Assembly: GCA_018062345.1 (NCBI GenBank) | Contig: JAGOSL010000011.1 | Coordinates: 1 to 43,191 of the forward strand | Origin: Pseudomonadota bacterium | Lineage (GTDB): Bacteria > Pseudomonadota > Alphaproteobacteria > Paracaedibacterales > CAITNM01 | Length of the DNA: 43,191 bases | Reading direction: 5' to 3' | Made by a program: the position numbers and the translations under genes | The notes under the pieces: generated by a model | What the model was told of the DNA's origin: nothing | Seen by the model: the letters and a program-made list of their open reading frames with translations, nothing else | Database searches by the model: none | Part shown: piece by piece, positions 33,054 through 42,329 of the stretch | Layout: every line of letters begins with the position of its first letter | Position numbering within the stretch: the stretch's first letter is position 1

Positions 33054-36000
33054 AAGATTCGTTGCTCGCGTTTTAATTTTTTTCCAAATTTACAGTACTT
33101 TTTTTCATGGCCTGATCTATGGCGGTATCTACGATGAGATACCGGGAGATTATCGTGTCTCTATAGGTATATCGAGTCCAGATATACCATTACCTTCTTT
33201 TAAACTTTTTGTTGTTGATCCCACGACAAAAACAGAAACTTTGCTGGAAGATTTTTCGTTAGAAGGTGTAGCAAAAGGAGACATTGCTCTCGATATCGAT
33301 ACTAAGCAAATGACACCAACTTCAGAAGGACTGGTCTGGGACGTAGATGGTTTGCGCTTTATAGCTACCAGGGATGGACAGCTCGTTGTTAAAGGCAGAT
33401 CGGTTCATCCAACACGTAAATGGATAGTCCAGACAGCGGCGTCAATTGTTTTGGAAGATGTGCATGCCAAAGATTTTGATATTTCTTCACCAGTTATAGT
33501 GACAACCGGCGAAACCTCTATAGATGATTTACGCTTAAGTGGTATTTCTGTTGATTCGCAATGGATTAATACGGGAGCATTTGGTGGCAAACAAGCTTTT
33601 CTTGCGAATCTTTGGGTCGAGAATGGTGGTTCCGTAAATATTACCCGAGCGTCTGCTGAACAAAGCTTTGGATTAGAAAATGCAGGAACTTTTACGACGA
33701 GACAATTCCTGGGAGGAAAAGGTCTATTGCATAATCATGCAGGTGCTATCTTAGAAGGTGATGGGATAAGCCTAAAAGGAAATCTTCTTAATGAAGGAGC
33801 TATTGTAGGATCAGCGTTACTATCAACGGCGAATGCTTCCATTCATAACAGAGGGAACATGAAGTTTGCTGCTTGGGAAGGTGCGATAAAAGAACTATCA
33901 ACGGATGGTATTATTGAAATTGAACAAACAGATATCACCGTGGAGCTAATGCAAAATGCTGGAGCTTTGCATCTTGGGTCTAAGCAAGTAACAGATAGAG
34001 TTAGAGCTAAACGATTTGTGAACACACAGCATGCATGGGTTGAATCTCTTTTTGTGTCAACGCATTTTGAAAACGCTGGCGAAGCCATTATTGCGTCTTT
34101 AACAAGCGGTGAAGAGGCCATTTTAATCAACACCAGTAAGGGCACCTTCAAGAGCGGTGCGTTGTTAGCGCAAATGAACATAGGAACCTTCACCAATGAT
34201 GGAGACGTTGAGCTAACAGGTGACGTGGATGTGGGAGGTGTATTCACGAACAACGGTCGCATTAAAGCCAAAGGCTTTTTTATGCAACAAGGAAGATTTA
34301 CTCAAAATGGCGATATTCAAGTCGCGACAATGGCTATTGAACCAGGCGCTCACCTCATTACCAAGGAGCTTTCGGAGTTGCATGCTGATACTTTGGAGTT
34401 TGCTGGAGAAGGAGACGCAGTTCTAGAGGGTGATGTACACGTTAAGCGCTTCGTTTCTTTGCGTAAAGTTATCGGTAGAGGCATTATCCGTGCGGAAGAA
34501 TTCGCCCATGTTAAAGAACTACACGTTCCTATTAAAGGAGATTTTTTCACCGAGGATCTTGCGGTTGAGGGAGATTTAACGGTTGGTGGGCTCGTCAATG
34601 CACATACGCGTAGCTTTATAGGTGGCGATATTGTCACTGAAGGAGTAGGAAGGCTTGCCTTAGAAGATTTTTCAGCTCTAGCAACACCGAAAATCATTCA
34701 CAACGAAGGAAAAACTTTTTTGCATTTTTCGCCAGAGTTTGCGGCATCATCTACAAAAGGTTCATGGAACATTATTAATGCAGGTGCACTAACGATTGAC
34801 CAACACGCGGATTTTACACCTACGGGTACACCTCTTCCTGCCTTTGCTGCCTCGGATTATCCTTTTATTGCTCTAGAGCAACCAACAGCAAAAGCACCAC
34901 TTGCTGCTCTTTCTTTAAGAGGAGCGATTGCTTCGGGACTTCTTGCGGAAAAGTCCGCCGATCAGCTTAAAAGAATGATTCTGCAGCAGTACCGCAAAAA
35001 CACTCCCAATGGTTCGGTGGAGAAAAAACAGCAAGACCTGGATGGAAAATCAAGTTTAGAGCTAAAGCATATCTATGTTGCCGATTATAATGCTCCTATA
35101 CCTCATAATTTTTCGGATATTCAACGAATAACCGATATAAGAACAGCAAAAAGTAAAGCAAAGCAACATAAGCAAGAAGCTTTGCGTATACCAGTTAATG
35201 ATACAGACTCAGAAATCCAAAAAATAACCTCGGTTTATCAAGCCAGAACGGTAGCTATTAAGTATAAAAAGCAAATAGAAGATACAAAGCGAGCTGCAGT
35301 ACTACAACGCGAATTCGAAGAACTAGCTATTCAGGAGCAGAATGAAATAGCTATCCGTCCGATTCAAGAAGCAAAAAATACAGCAAAATCACTAGCTTCA
35401 TTCGCTGGTGTGTCTATACCTCTCACAGAACACCCAACTATGCTAGCTGCGCGTAACGCCGTCCATATTAAACACGTGACCAACGATGCCTTAAAAAAAC
35501 GCGACCGCTTGCTTGGGTTGGTGGTATTTGAAGGTGATCATGCCGAATTACGTGCTGTACGAGACCTTACACAAATTCGAGAAATCGGTATTAAGGCTTT
35601 ACACCAGATCGATTATTTGCTGGCTCAAGGGAACAGTAGTATAGGAGTGGGATCAGCGAGTCAATCAAGTAGCGCAACCTCAATTGTGAATAGCACACCA
35701 AAGGACTGTGCATTACCATTACTATTTATCAACCAAGGATCAGGCATGCTGCGCCTGGCTAACGGAGATTTTAGACTGGGAGCCTCTTCTAATAGGAATT
35801 CCGGCTTTGTGGTGATTGAACGTGCCAGTATTTGGAAAGAAGATTTTGCGAATAGTGGATTGCTTGATGTGAAGGGCAACTACGACATTGTATTGCCAAG
35901 TGTGGGATATCCCCCTTCATTATATAAAATACGTGGAGATTCACCTATTAGTGTGTATGCAGACGTTGGGATAAATCTTTCATACTTTTTACCAGGATCT

Positions 36001-39000
36001 ATTGAAACCAAACAAATCATTTATAAAAGACCTGGAAATTTTGAAATTATGCAAGATTTCAATGTGATGTCGCCCTTATCTCTGGATATTATTGGGGATA
36101 TTGTCGCTAAGGCGAAATTACGATCTCCTTTCATTGAGGTGCTGCGCGCTAAAAATCTTCGAACACTTGAATCAGGTAATAATGTAGGAATGTTGATCAG
36201 TACTGTTGGTCCACTTGTTCTGAACCTAGAAGAAGAAATTACAACGCCTATAGGGTATTTGTTTGGCAAGACCGGCATACATGTTCGGGCTAAAAGCGTT
36301 GCTCATGGTAGTTATCGTGAAAAAACAGATGCTGATGTTGATGCTAAATACAAATGGGTAGCAAATCAAGCTAAGTGGCAAGCAGATAGTGGAGATATTG
36401 ATGTGCAAGCCGAGAATATTACTAATAGCTTTGGGAAAATTTCAGCGGATAAAGGACGGTTGATTTTAAATGGAAAGGTTATTACCAATCTCGCTGGCAC
36501 TATGTATGGATTGCTGGGGGGAGAAGTTCATGCACAGAAATTTATTGTTAAAAGAATAGATCCTTTAGCGAGCACTTCAGGTGGTGGTTGTGCTGGACAT
36601 CAAGTTTATACAATGCATGGTTGGGTTAGAGGAACTTGTGGTGGTTGTATTCCTAGGGTTACCACCTACACTGAGCTTTCCGAAGAGGCTATTTTCCGGG
36701 TGGATGGAGATCTCTTTTTGAATGTGGATCAAACAGAAGTTCTTGGTTCGCAGATTACAGCACTGGGTAATATTCGCTTCAAGACCGGAAATTGGCGGGA
36801 GCGTTTTGATACCGTGCGTGGTGATTCGGTGAGTGGATTAAAGGTAGGGTCAAGATCAACAGCAACGGCAGTTGTACGCGCAGGACAACATCTAAGAGCT
36901 GAACTTGCAAATCTTGATATTACAGGTCGGCTTGAAGGATCTTCCATATTTATGTCGGCTGTAAATTTTGCCATGGCATCGCTGGGTATCACGGATGACA
37001 AGGGTCGCCCGATGCAATTGGTGAATCTCACCGATGCTTTAAAAATGCTTGCTAAAAAGCGTCCATGGTTAACTTTAACTGGATCCGATGCTTACCCGAT
37101 GGTTGAGCATGTGGCGCCTTTGAGCCTCGGATACGATAACCCAATCATCCCATTAATGGGAGCAGAGCATTTACCGGGCACCGTGCATCTGGGCTCTACA
37201 TTACCGATTATTCAAGACTTTGCCCGAGAACTAATCATGGGTCTGTCGTTTAAAACGGTGAACATGGGGCCTCTTGCTCTTAGAACGCTATTTAATAATG
37301 CGTTTCAGTTTGATGAGCAAGATCACCAGGCCATTATGAGAGAAGAAGCTCAAACAACCTCGGGTGAGGTGGTCACGTTTGGGCGGGTTAACTTTACCAA
37401 GCAACAGCTAGAACAAGCAGCAACCGCGATGATCTTTGCTGAGCTTAAAAAAGGACAAACCCGAGCTGAAAATGATATAGAAGCTTCCAGACGCTTAGCT
37501 AACACAAACGCGCCACGTGAAATCTCCGAAGAAATCCCAACTTTAGATATGACGCTGATGATCCCAGCTCAACAAGCTCCAACCAGCTCGGTAGGGGTGG
37601 TAGGTGAGTTTGGTGTCCAAGGAAAGTTTAAAAAAGTTGACATGAAACGTGGCCGTCAACGAGTTATAGAGGGGGATGCTGTTAAAGGGTGTGAATATGA
37701 AGTCTTTATGGATCCCCTCCTAATCCAGGCACCGCAAGGGCAAGTGATGATTGATGCAGAAGAAGGCTTCATGGATAACGTGCAGGTAGAAGCCAAAGAC
37801 GGAGCGCACATCTCTTCTAACATCACGCAACTACAAACACTCCTTTATTCACGTAGTTGGGATTACACAAAAGAACTTCTCGAGCAACAGAGACGCAGTA
37901 TGATGGCTGGTGGCATGTCAGGCAACATGATGCCAGAGACTGCGGCCTTCCGATTTAGCTTTGGGGGTAGTGGGAGCAGCGTATCAGGGTTTGCGCCAGG
38001 TGGTGGTAAGTACTGGAGCCAGATTGAAAACTCAAGAATGCGCTTTGCAGCCAAGAAGATTCAAGAAGCTGATGAGCGGTTTAGAAAGACCACGGCACAA
38101 ATTAATAGCTTCTTTGGTCAAATGGGTGGAGAAGATCTTCGGTCTAAAGTTATCCCCGTTGGTATCATTGAGCGTATGGAGATGCATCGTGATGAAATGA
38201 TCCAATTCCATGCACAGCAGCAATATGAGCGTGAAGTTGAAGATTTCTTGGCTACTTATGAATACGCGGATCAAGAACCAATCAATAATCCCTCTTCTTC
38301 AACAGAGCACGTTAAGGATAGAGAACTTAAAAAAGCTATTGAGGATAATCCTGAATTAGGCAAAGCCTTAGCAACACAACGACGTGCGAAAGAAAAACTG
38401 CATCTTGCTGCGCAATTAGAGAGGCAGGAACACTCACTAAGTCGTGATTCTTTGGTTGAGTCATTGGATATTCAATCGGTGAGCAGCGCTCGACAGGTAG
38501 CAATTTCAAACCTGAGACAGCAAGCATATGAAATGATTGCAACGGCCAATGATCGATTAAATGTTTTTGCTCAAGAGCACCCAGAACTGACTCACTATAC
38601 GGTAAAGGTGATGGAATGGGGAGCAGTAGCATTGCATGTTGGTATGTATGTGGGCGCTGGTATGACTGGAGGCCCAGTTGGAATAGCAACACTCATGGCA
38701 GTGGAACAAGCTATAGGAGCTGGTCTTGAGGCAGCAATTGAAATAGGTGCAGACCATGCGGCAGCTTCAGGCAAAACACAGGAAGAATCAATAAGATTAA
38801 GAGAAAGCTTCTTGGAGATGACTGGCAAGGGACTCATGGTAGCAGCTGTCGTTGGCCTCAAGGGTATGAAAGGTGCAAAAGCTGTAAAACCAGGTGCTGT
38901 TCAAATTAAATTTAACTATGCTTCTGAAGGCGCCGCATATAGCCTCCGCATTGATCCAATAACCGGAAAAGGGCCAATGCATATTGATATGAGTAAAGTG

Positions 39001-39306
39001 CCAGCAATTAGTACAACAAAAACAGGAGCATCAAGAAATGCGGGGGAATTTTGGAGGATTTGGGGTGAAAAATATCCAGATGCATTAAGCGAGGGTAATA
39101 TGAAGTTAGCAAGTAAAGGAAAATCTCCAATAGTTGATGCGCAATGGATACAGCATTTTCCAGAGCATAACAGATACTTTGGGGAAATTATTGAGCATCA
39201 TCATTTAGATTATGGTAGCTTGGCATATCCCTTACCTAAGGGAGCTCATCGCGGAGGTGAAAGCTATAAAATGTGGCATCAATCCTTAGGAGGAAATGAT
39301 AAATGA
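33046..39306 (+). CDS. Giant polymorphic-toxin/adhesin-like protein with HNH EHHH-type C-terminal nuclease
   Basis: 2086 residues. An N-terminal hydrophobic signal (V-L-I-F-F-Q-I-Y-S-T-F-F-H-G) precedes about 500 residues of short beta repeats with F-E-N-A-G and N-N-G-R-I type turns, suggesting a filamentous-hemagglutinin-like beta-helix. Residues about 690-790 are charged and coiled-coil-like. A cysteine-rich spot (G-G-G-C-A-G-H ... T-C-G-G-C) lies near 1184. A glycine-rich hydrophobic segment at about 1856-1900 and A-A-S-G-K-T-Q-E-E-S precede the tail. The last 100 residues hold E-H-H-H (2050-2053) and later G-A-H-R-G and W-H, the layout of HNH/EndoVII-fold toxins (Tox-HNH-EHHH type). The immunity gene follows with an ATGA overlap. 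No TpsB-like partner is in the window, so its export route is open. Confidence 0.82.
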   Translation: MFKRFVARVLIFFQIYSTFFHGLIYGGIYDEIPGDYRVSIGISSPDIPLPSFKLFVVDPTTKTETLLEDFSLEGVAKGDIALDIDTKQMTPTSEGLVWDVDGLRFIATRDGQLVVKGRSVHPTRKWIVQTAASIVLEDVHAKDFDISSPVIVTTGETSIDDLRLSGISVDSQWINTGAFGGKQAFLANLWVENGGSVNITRASAEQSFGLENAGTFTTRQFLGGKGLLHNHAGAILEGDGISLKGNLLNEGAIVGSALLSTANASIHNRGNMKFAAWEGAIKELSTDGIIEIEQTDITVELMQNAGALHLGSKQVTDRVRAKRFVNTQHAWVESLFVSTHFENAGEAIIASLTSGEEAILINTSKGTFKSGALLAQMNIGTFTNDGDVELTGDVDVGGVFTNNGRIKAKGFFMQQGRFTQNGDIQVATMAIEPGAHLITKELSELHADTLEFAGEGDAVLEGDVHVKRFVSLRKVIGRGIIRAEEFAHVKELHVPIKGDFFTEDLAVEGDLTVGGLVNAHTRSFIGGDIVTEGVGRLALEDFSALATPKIIHNEGKTFLHFSPEFAASSTKGSWNIINAGALTIDQHADFTPTGTPLPAFAASDYPFIALEQPTAKAPLAALSLRGAIASGLLAEKSADQLKRMILQQYRKNTPNGSVEKKQQDLDGKSSLELKHIYVADYNAPIPHNFSDIQRITDIRTAKSKAKQHKQEALRIPVNDTDSEIQKITSVYQARTVAIKYKKQIEDTKRAAVLQREFEELAIQEQNEIAIRPIQEAKNTAKSLASFAGVSIPLTEHPTMLAARNAVHIKHVTNDALKKRDRLLGLVVFEGDHAELRAVRDLTQIREIGIKALHQIDYLLAQGNSSIGVGSASQSSSATSIVNSTPKDCALPLLFINQGSGMLRLANGDFRLGASSNRNSGFVVIERASIWKEDFANSGLLDVKGNYDIVLPSVGYPPSLYKIRGDSPISVYADVGINLSYFLPGSIETKQIIYKRPGNFEIMQDFNVMSPLSLDIIGDIVAKAKLRSPFIEVLRAKNLRTLESGNNVGMLISTVGPLVLNLEEEITTPIGYLFGKTGIHVRAKSVAHGSYREKTDADVDAKYKWVANQAKWQADSGDIDVQAENITNSFGKISADKGRLILNGKVITNLAGTMYGLLGGEVHAQKFIVKRIDPLASTSGGGCAGHQVYTMHGWVRGTCGGCIPRVTTYTELSEEAIFRVDGDLFLNVDQTEVLGSQITALGNIRFKTGNWRERFDTVRGDSVSGLKVGSRSTATAVVRAGQHLRAELANLDITGRLEGSSIFMSAVNFAMASLGITDDKGRPMQLVNLTDALKMLAKKRPWLTLTGSDAYPMVEHVAPLSLGYDNPIIPLMGAEHLPGTVHLGSTLPIIQDFARELIMGLSFKTVNMGPLALRTLFNNAFQFDEQDHQAIMREEAQTTSGEVVTFGRVNFTKQQLEQAATAMIFAELKKGQTRAENDIEASRRLANTNAPREISEEIPTLDMTLMIPAQQAPTSSVGVVGEFGVQGKFKKVDMKRGRQRVIEGDAVKGCEYEVFMDPLLIQAPQGQVMIDAEEGFMDNVQVEAKDGAHISSNITQLQTLLYSRSWDYTKELLEQQRRSMMAGGMSGNMMPETAAFRFSFGGSGSSVSGFAPGGGKYWSQIENSRMRFAAKKIQEADERFRKTTAQINSFFGQMGGEDLRSKVIPVGIIERMEMHRDEMIQFHAQQQYEREVEDFLATYEYADQEPINNPSSSTEHVKDRELKKAIEDNPELGKALATQRRAKEKLHLAAQLERQEHSLSRDSLVESLDIQSVSSARQVAISNLRQQAYEMIATANDRLNVFAQEHPELTHYTVKVMEWGAVALHVGMYVGAGMTGGPVGIATLMAVEQAIGAGLEAAIEIGADHAAASGKTQEESIRLRESFLEMTGKGLMVAAVVGLKGMKGAKAVKPGAVQIKFNYASEGAAYSLRIDPITGKGPMHIDMSKVPAISTTKTGASRNAGEFWRIWGEKYPDALSEGNMKLASKGKSPIVDAQWIQHFPEHNRYFGEIIEHHHLDYGSLAYPLPKGAHRGGESYKMWHQSLGGNDK
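38755..38828 (+). repeat. 74-bp sequence shared exactly with the orphan toxin-tail gene, copy 1
   Basis: Bases 38755-38828 in the giant gene are identical to 41131-41204. They encode the segment around A-A-S-G-K-T-Q-E-E-S just before the toxin domain. Further strong similarity continues to the M-H-I-D boundary, after which the tails diverge. Confidence 0.93.
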
Positions 39307-39926
39307 TAAGGAATTTAGAAGATTTAAAAGAAAAAATGCAGTTAGAAGCTATAGATTTTGATGAAGATTTTTATAAAAAATCCTTTTTAATCGTTCCCTC
39401 AAGAATTAATAATGATAAGATGAAACTGTTGCAAGAAAAGTTACCAAATTTACCTAACTCATATTCAAAATTGCTACACAATTATAATTTTTTTGAAGTA
39501 GAAGTTGGTTATTTTTCTCTTTCTCCTCTAACTCATGATCTTGATAATATTGTTGATTCGCTAATTAAAGCACAAACTAAGCAAGATTCCTTCTTGCCCA
39601 GATCTTTACTTGATAGATACGATTTATACTGGGTAGGCACCAATAATAACGACACAATTTATGTGGCGGGAAAAAATTCAAAGTTCTTGGAGGGTGAAGT
39701 AATAGCTATCCATGAGTTTATTTTAAATGCAGAAGAAAAGGACTGTGAGCAGTACATTCTAAGACTAGCACAGGATTTCGAGCAGTTTTTAATAATTGCT
39801 GGCAACTTAAATGAAATATATCGCACTATGGAGAATACTCAAGATCGTGAGGAAGAGCTTTTTAAGTGTCTGAAGCTACTGCAAGTTGATAGGAAATATT
39901 ATGATTCGTGGGCGGAATACTTGTAG
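39303..39926 (+). CDS. SMI1/KNR4 (SUKH)-like immunity protein 1
   Basis: 207 residues. Acidic, with the SUKH-like segment L-P-N-L-P-N-S-Y-S-K-L-L-H-N-Y-N-F and a later D-F-E-Q-F-L-I-I-A-G-N-L shared with the two paralogues at 40106 and 41697. Proteins of this superfamily neutralise toxins made by the gene upstream. The ATG overlaps the toxin stop (ATGA), tying it to the giant protein. It is the most divergent of the three, as its toxin tail is. Confidence 0.82.
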   Translation: MIRNLEDLKEKMQLEAIDFDEDFYKKSFLIVPSRINNDKMKLLQEKLPNLPNSYSKLLHNYNFFEVEVGYFSLSPLTHDLDNIVDSLIKAQTKQDSFLPRSLLDRYDLYWVGTNNNDTIYVAGKNSKFLEGEVIAIHEFILNAEEKDCEQYILRLAQDFEQFLIIAGNLNEIYRTMENTQDREEELFKCLKLLQVDRKYYDSWAEYL

Positions 39927-39929
39927 ATA

Positions 39930-40106
39930 TTACGAATAAAAAACAAATGGCTACTGTACTTCCCAGAACATGTAAGCTATTTAGGAGAAATTTTAGTTCA
40001 CCATCATATTGATCACGGCTTTTTAGTCAATGCTTTACCATTCACACTTCACGGAAAAGCACCTGGAAATGCAATGTTTCATGATAATTTAGGAGAAAAA
40101 AAATAA
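39930..40106 (+). pseudogene. Truncated orphan toxin tail 2 (HNH EHHH-type)
   Basis: An open frame of about 58 residues encoding Y-F-P-E-H-V-S-Y-L-G-E-I-L-V-H-H-H-I-D-H-G followed by A-L-P-F-T-L-H-G-K, homologous to the C-terminal nuclease halves of 33046-39306 and 41038-41700. The N-terminal part and start codon are missing. It follows the immunity 1 stop in the same frame, and its own stop overlaps the next ATG (TAATG). Confidence 0.82.
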
Positions 40107-40720
40107 TGATTTCTTCATTAGAAGAGCTTTCTACAAATACGCAAAAGGAGTTTGAATTATTAGGTAGCAAAAGCCATTTCAAAGATATTCTCTTAGAAAA
40201 GCCAGGTATAACAGAGAGTGAGTATTTTAGCATACAAAATAAATTTTTAGATATTCCTATTTCATATATAAGCGTATTGAAACAATATAATCTTAATGGT
40301 GTAAATGTTGGTGGTTTTAATGTTTCCCCATTTTCGTATAATCCTGACGGAATACTCGCTAACCTTAAGGAAGCAAACGATGACACATTTTTTCCTAAAG
40401 AATTTATGGAAAAGCATAAAATGTATCAGGTTGGTTCCTGTAATACAGATCTAATTTGCATTACAGCAGGAACGAAACAATTTTCAAACGGAGAAGTATT
40501 ATTAGTTGAAGAAGGATATGATATTTATAATCCTAAAGATTCTCAGATTCACTTACTAGCAAAAGATTTTGAACAGTTCTTAATTATTGCTGGCAACTTT
40601 GGTCAAGTACGTAGTGAACTAAGTAAAGATGAATCAAATTATGCTGAAAAAAAGGAGGAGTTTTTAGATCGTTTAAAGCGGCTAAAAGTTGATAAAAAGT
40701 ATTGCAGTGCTTGGTGGTAA
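40106..40720 (+). CDS. SMI1/KNR4 (SUKH)-like immunity protein 2
   Basis: 204 residues. Shares F-F-P-K-E-F-M-E-K-H and M-Y-Q-V-G-S, then N-T-D-L-I-C-I-T, with immunity 3, and D-F-E-Q-F-L-I-I-A-G-N with immunity 1. It follows the truncated toxin tail 2 with a stop/start overlap. It may still be expressed as an orphan immunity gene protecting against kin that carry the full toxin variant. Confidence 0.84.
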   Translation: MISSLEELSTNTQKEFELLGSKSHFKDILLEKPGITESEYFSIQNKFLDIPISYISVLKQYNLNGVNVGGFNVSPFSYNPDGILANLKEANDDTFFPKEFMEKHKMYQVGSCNTDLICITAGTKQFSNGEVLLVEEGYDIYNPKDSQIHLLAKDFEQFLIIAGNFGQVRSELSKDESNYAEKKEEFLDRLKRLKVDKKYCSAWW

Positions 40721-40758
40721 GTTTATCTTGAAAATTTTAGCATTTCCTCTTAGGTGGC

Positions 40759-41029
40759 TTCTCTGCGACTCATTTTTTACGCGTGGATCAAGAAGGCATT
40801 TCTCGCATAGAAATCGTTATTCAAGCGGCGTACAGCTTAAGGAATGGCCAAACCGGTACGGATTCTGCGCCGACATTGGAAGCATATCTACTCATTCCAG
40901 CTCAAGAAGTGCCTAAATCAATAGTTGAGCATCACTGCCCGTGATGGAGGCTTCCATCTTAAAAGAACTCGTATTGATGCAGTCCGTAGTTTTGAAACGA
41001 AATATAAAGGGGGCGCGATTAAGGGATAA
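40759..41029 (+). pseudogene. Fragments of adhesin/toxin paralogues
   Basis: Two broken pieces. 40759-40944 reads a frame with I-V-I-Q-A-A-Y-S ... A-P-T-L-E-A-Y-L-L-I-P-A-Q-E-V-P-K-S, which aligns with the giant protein near residues 1455-1515 (I-P-T-L-D-M-T-L-M-I-P-A-Q-Q-A-P). 40931-41029 in another frame reads I-T-A-R-D-G-G-F-H-L-K-R-T-R-I-D-A, a beta-repeat-like segment ending with a stop. They look like remnants of another giant gene between the cassettes. Confidence 0.65.
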
Positions 41030-41037
41030 ATCTCTGA

Positions 41038-41700
41038 GTGTCCTCTGGTCCTGCCAGTATATCGGCACTAATGATGGTGGAAAAGGCGGCGGGAGAAAGC
41101 TTAGAAGCTACCATTGAGCTAAGCGCTGATCATGCGGCAGCTTCAGGCAAAACACAGGAAGAATCAATAAGATTAAGAGAAAGCTTCTTGGAGATGACTG
41201 GCAAAGGGCTAGTAGTTGCTTCACTTCTTGGTCTTAAGGGCATGAAAGGCGTTGGAAGTGTTGGAAAAGCTGTAAAACCAGGTACAGTTCAAATTAAATT
41301 TAACTATGCTTCTGAAGGCGCAGCATATAGCCTCCGCCTTGATCCACTTACTGGAAAAGGACCCATGCATATTGACTCACGCAACTTTACAAGGGCAGAC
41401 TCTTATACAGCTACAGGAGCACCGAGGAATAAAGATCAGTTCTGGAAATTATGGAAAGAAAAATACCCAGAAACGTTGAGTCCTGAGAATTTAGCCTTAA
41501 TAAGGCAAAATAGACCTGTGGCGCCTATTGTTGATCAAACCTGGGTAAAATATTTCCCAGAACATCAGTCTTACCTTAATGAAACGTTATTTCATCATCA
41601 TATTGATCATGGCTTTTTAGTCAATGCTTTACCGTTCACACTTCACGGAAAAGCACCCGGAAGAGCTATGTTTCATGATATTTTAGGAGGTAGAAAATGA
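41038..41700 (+). CDS. Orphan toxin-tail protein 3 (pretoxin segment plus HNH EHHH-type nuclease)
   Basis: 220 residues from GTG 41038; there is no secretion signal and the ribosome site is weak (AAGGGA, spacing 11). Residues about 3-100 match the pre-tail region of the giant protein (G-P-A-S-I-S-A-L-M ... A-A-S-G-K-T-Q-E-E-S ... M-H-I-D), the last 110 are a toxin tail with F-H-H-H-I-D-H-G and A-L-P-F-T-L-H-G-K. It ends with an ATGA overlap with immunity 3. Likely an orphan cassette, as in CDI/rhs loci, expressed only after recombination onto the full-length gene, or possibly translated alone. Confidence 0.72.
   Translation: MSSGPASISALMMVEKAAGESLEATIELSADHAAASGKTQEESIRLRESFLEMTGKGLVVASLLGLKGMKGVGSVGKAVKPGTVQIKFNYASEGAAYSLRLDPLTGKGPMHIDSRNFTRADSYTATGAPRNKDQFWKLWKEKYPETLSPENLALIRQNRPVAPIVDQTWVKYFPEHQSYLNETLFHHHIDHGFLVNALPFTLHGKAPGRAMFHDILGGRK
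41131..41204 (+). repeat. 74-bp sequence shared exactly with the giant gene, copy 2
   Basis: Identical to 38755-38828. It lies upstream of the diverged toxin tail and in the same reading frame, so recombination between the copies would swap the tail and immunity gene. Confidence 0.93.
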
Positions 41701-42314
41701 TTAGTAATATGGCTGAATTAATTGTTGAAATGAAAGATTTGGAAAAAAAATTTCTTAATAGTGAAATGCATAGAAAAATATTTCAGATCTATTTACCTGG
41801 ATTATCTAAAGAAAGAGAAGATAGGTTAAAGCTCAACATAGTAGATCTACCAGAAAGTTATCTAGATGTTGCAAGAAGATACAATTTACTAAACGTATCT
41901 GTTGGTATGTTTTCTCTATGGCCTGGTGGAAGATTTAAAACCCTTGAAGATTCAGTAATTGATGCGTTAAACGATTCATTTTTTCCTAAAGAATTTATGG
42001 AAAAACATCGTATGTATCAAGTCGGATCATATAATACAGATTTAATCTGTGTAACTGTGGGAACAGATCAATTTGCAAATGGAGAAGTACTGTTTGTGGA
42101 TGAAGGGTTTGATATTTACAATCCGGAAGATTCGCAAGTTCATCACCTTGCTAAGGATTTTGAACAATTTATACTTGTCGCGGCAAACTTGGGTAGAGAT
42201 GGAGTTAATGCTGATAGCAAAGAGTTTCCAGCAAAAAAACAAGAATTCTTAGATCGCTTAAAGCGTTTAGGAGTGGATGAGAAATATCGTGACATTTGGT
42301 TGAGTTTATTTTGA
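41697..42314 (+). CDS. SMI1/KNR4 (SUKH)-like immunity protein 3
   Basis: 205 residues, close to immunity 2 (shared F-F-P-K-E-F-M-E-K-H and M-Y-Q-V-G-S, N-T-D-L-I-C-V-T, E-E-G/D-E-G-F-D-I-Y-N-P) and more distant from immunity 1. The start overlaps the toxin tail 3 stop as ATGA. Confidence 0.84.
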   Translation: MISNMAELIVEMKDLEKKFLNSEMHRKIFQIYLPGLSKEREDRLKLNIVDLPESYLDVARRYNLLNVSVGMFSLWPGGRFKTLEDSVIDALNDSFFPKEFMEKHRMYQVGSYNTDLICVTVGTDQFANGEVLFVDEGFDIYNPEDSQVHHLAKDFEQFILVAANLGRDGVNADSKEFPAKKQEFLDRLKRLGVDEKYRDIWLSLF

Positions 42315-42329
42315 GGTTATTTTTACCTG

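Noticed and set aside
36226..39306. Several minus-strand ORFs inside the giant gene
   Set aside because: They lie antisense to a continuous 2086-codon frame with strong domain logic and show no family signatures.
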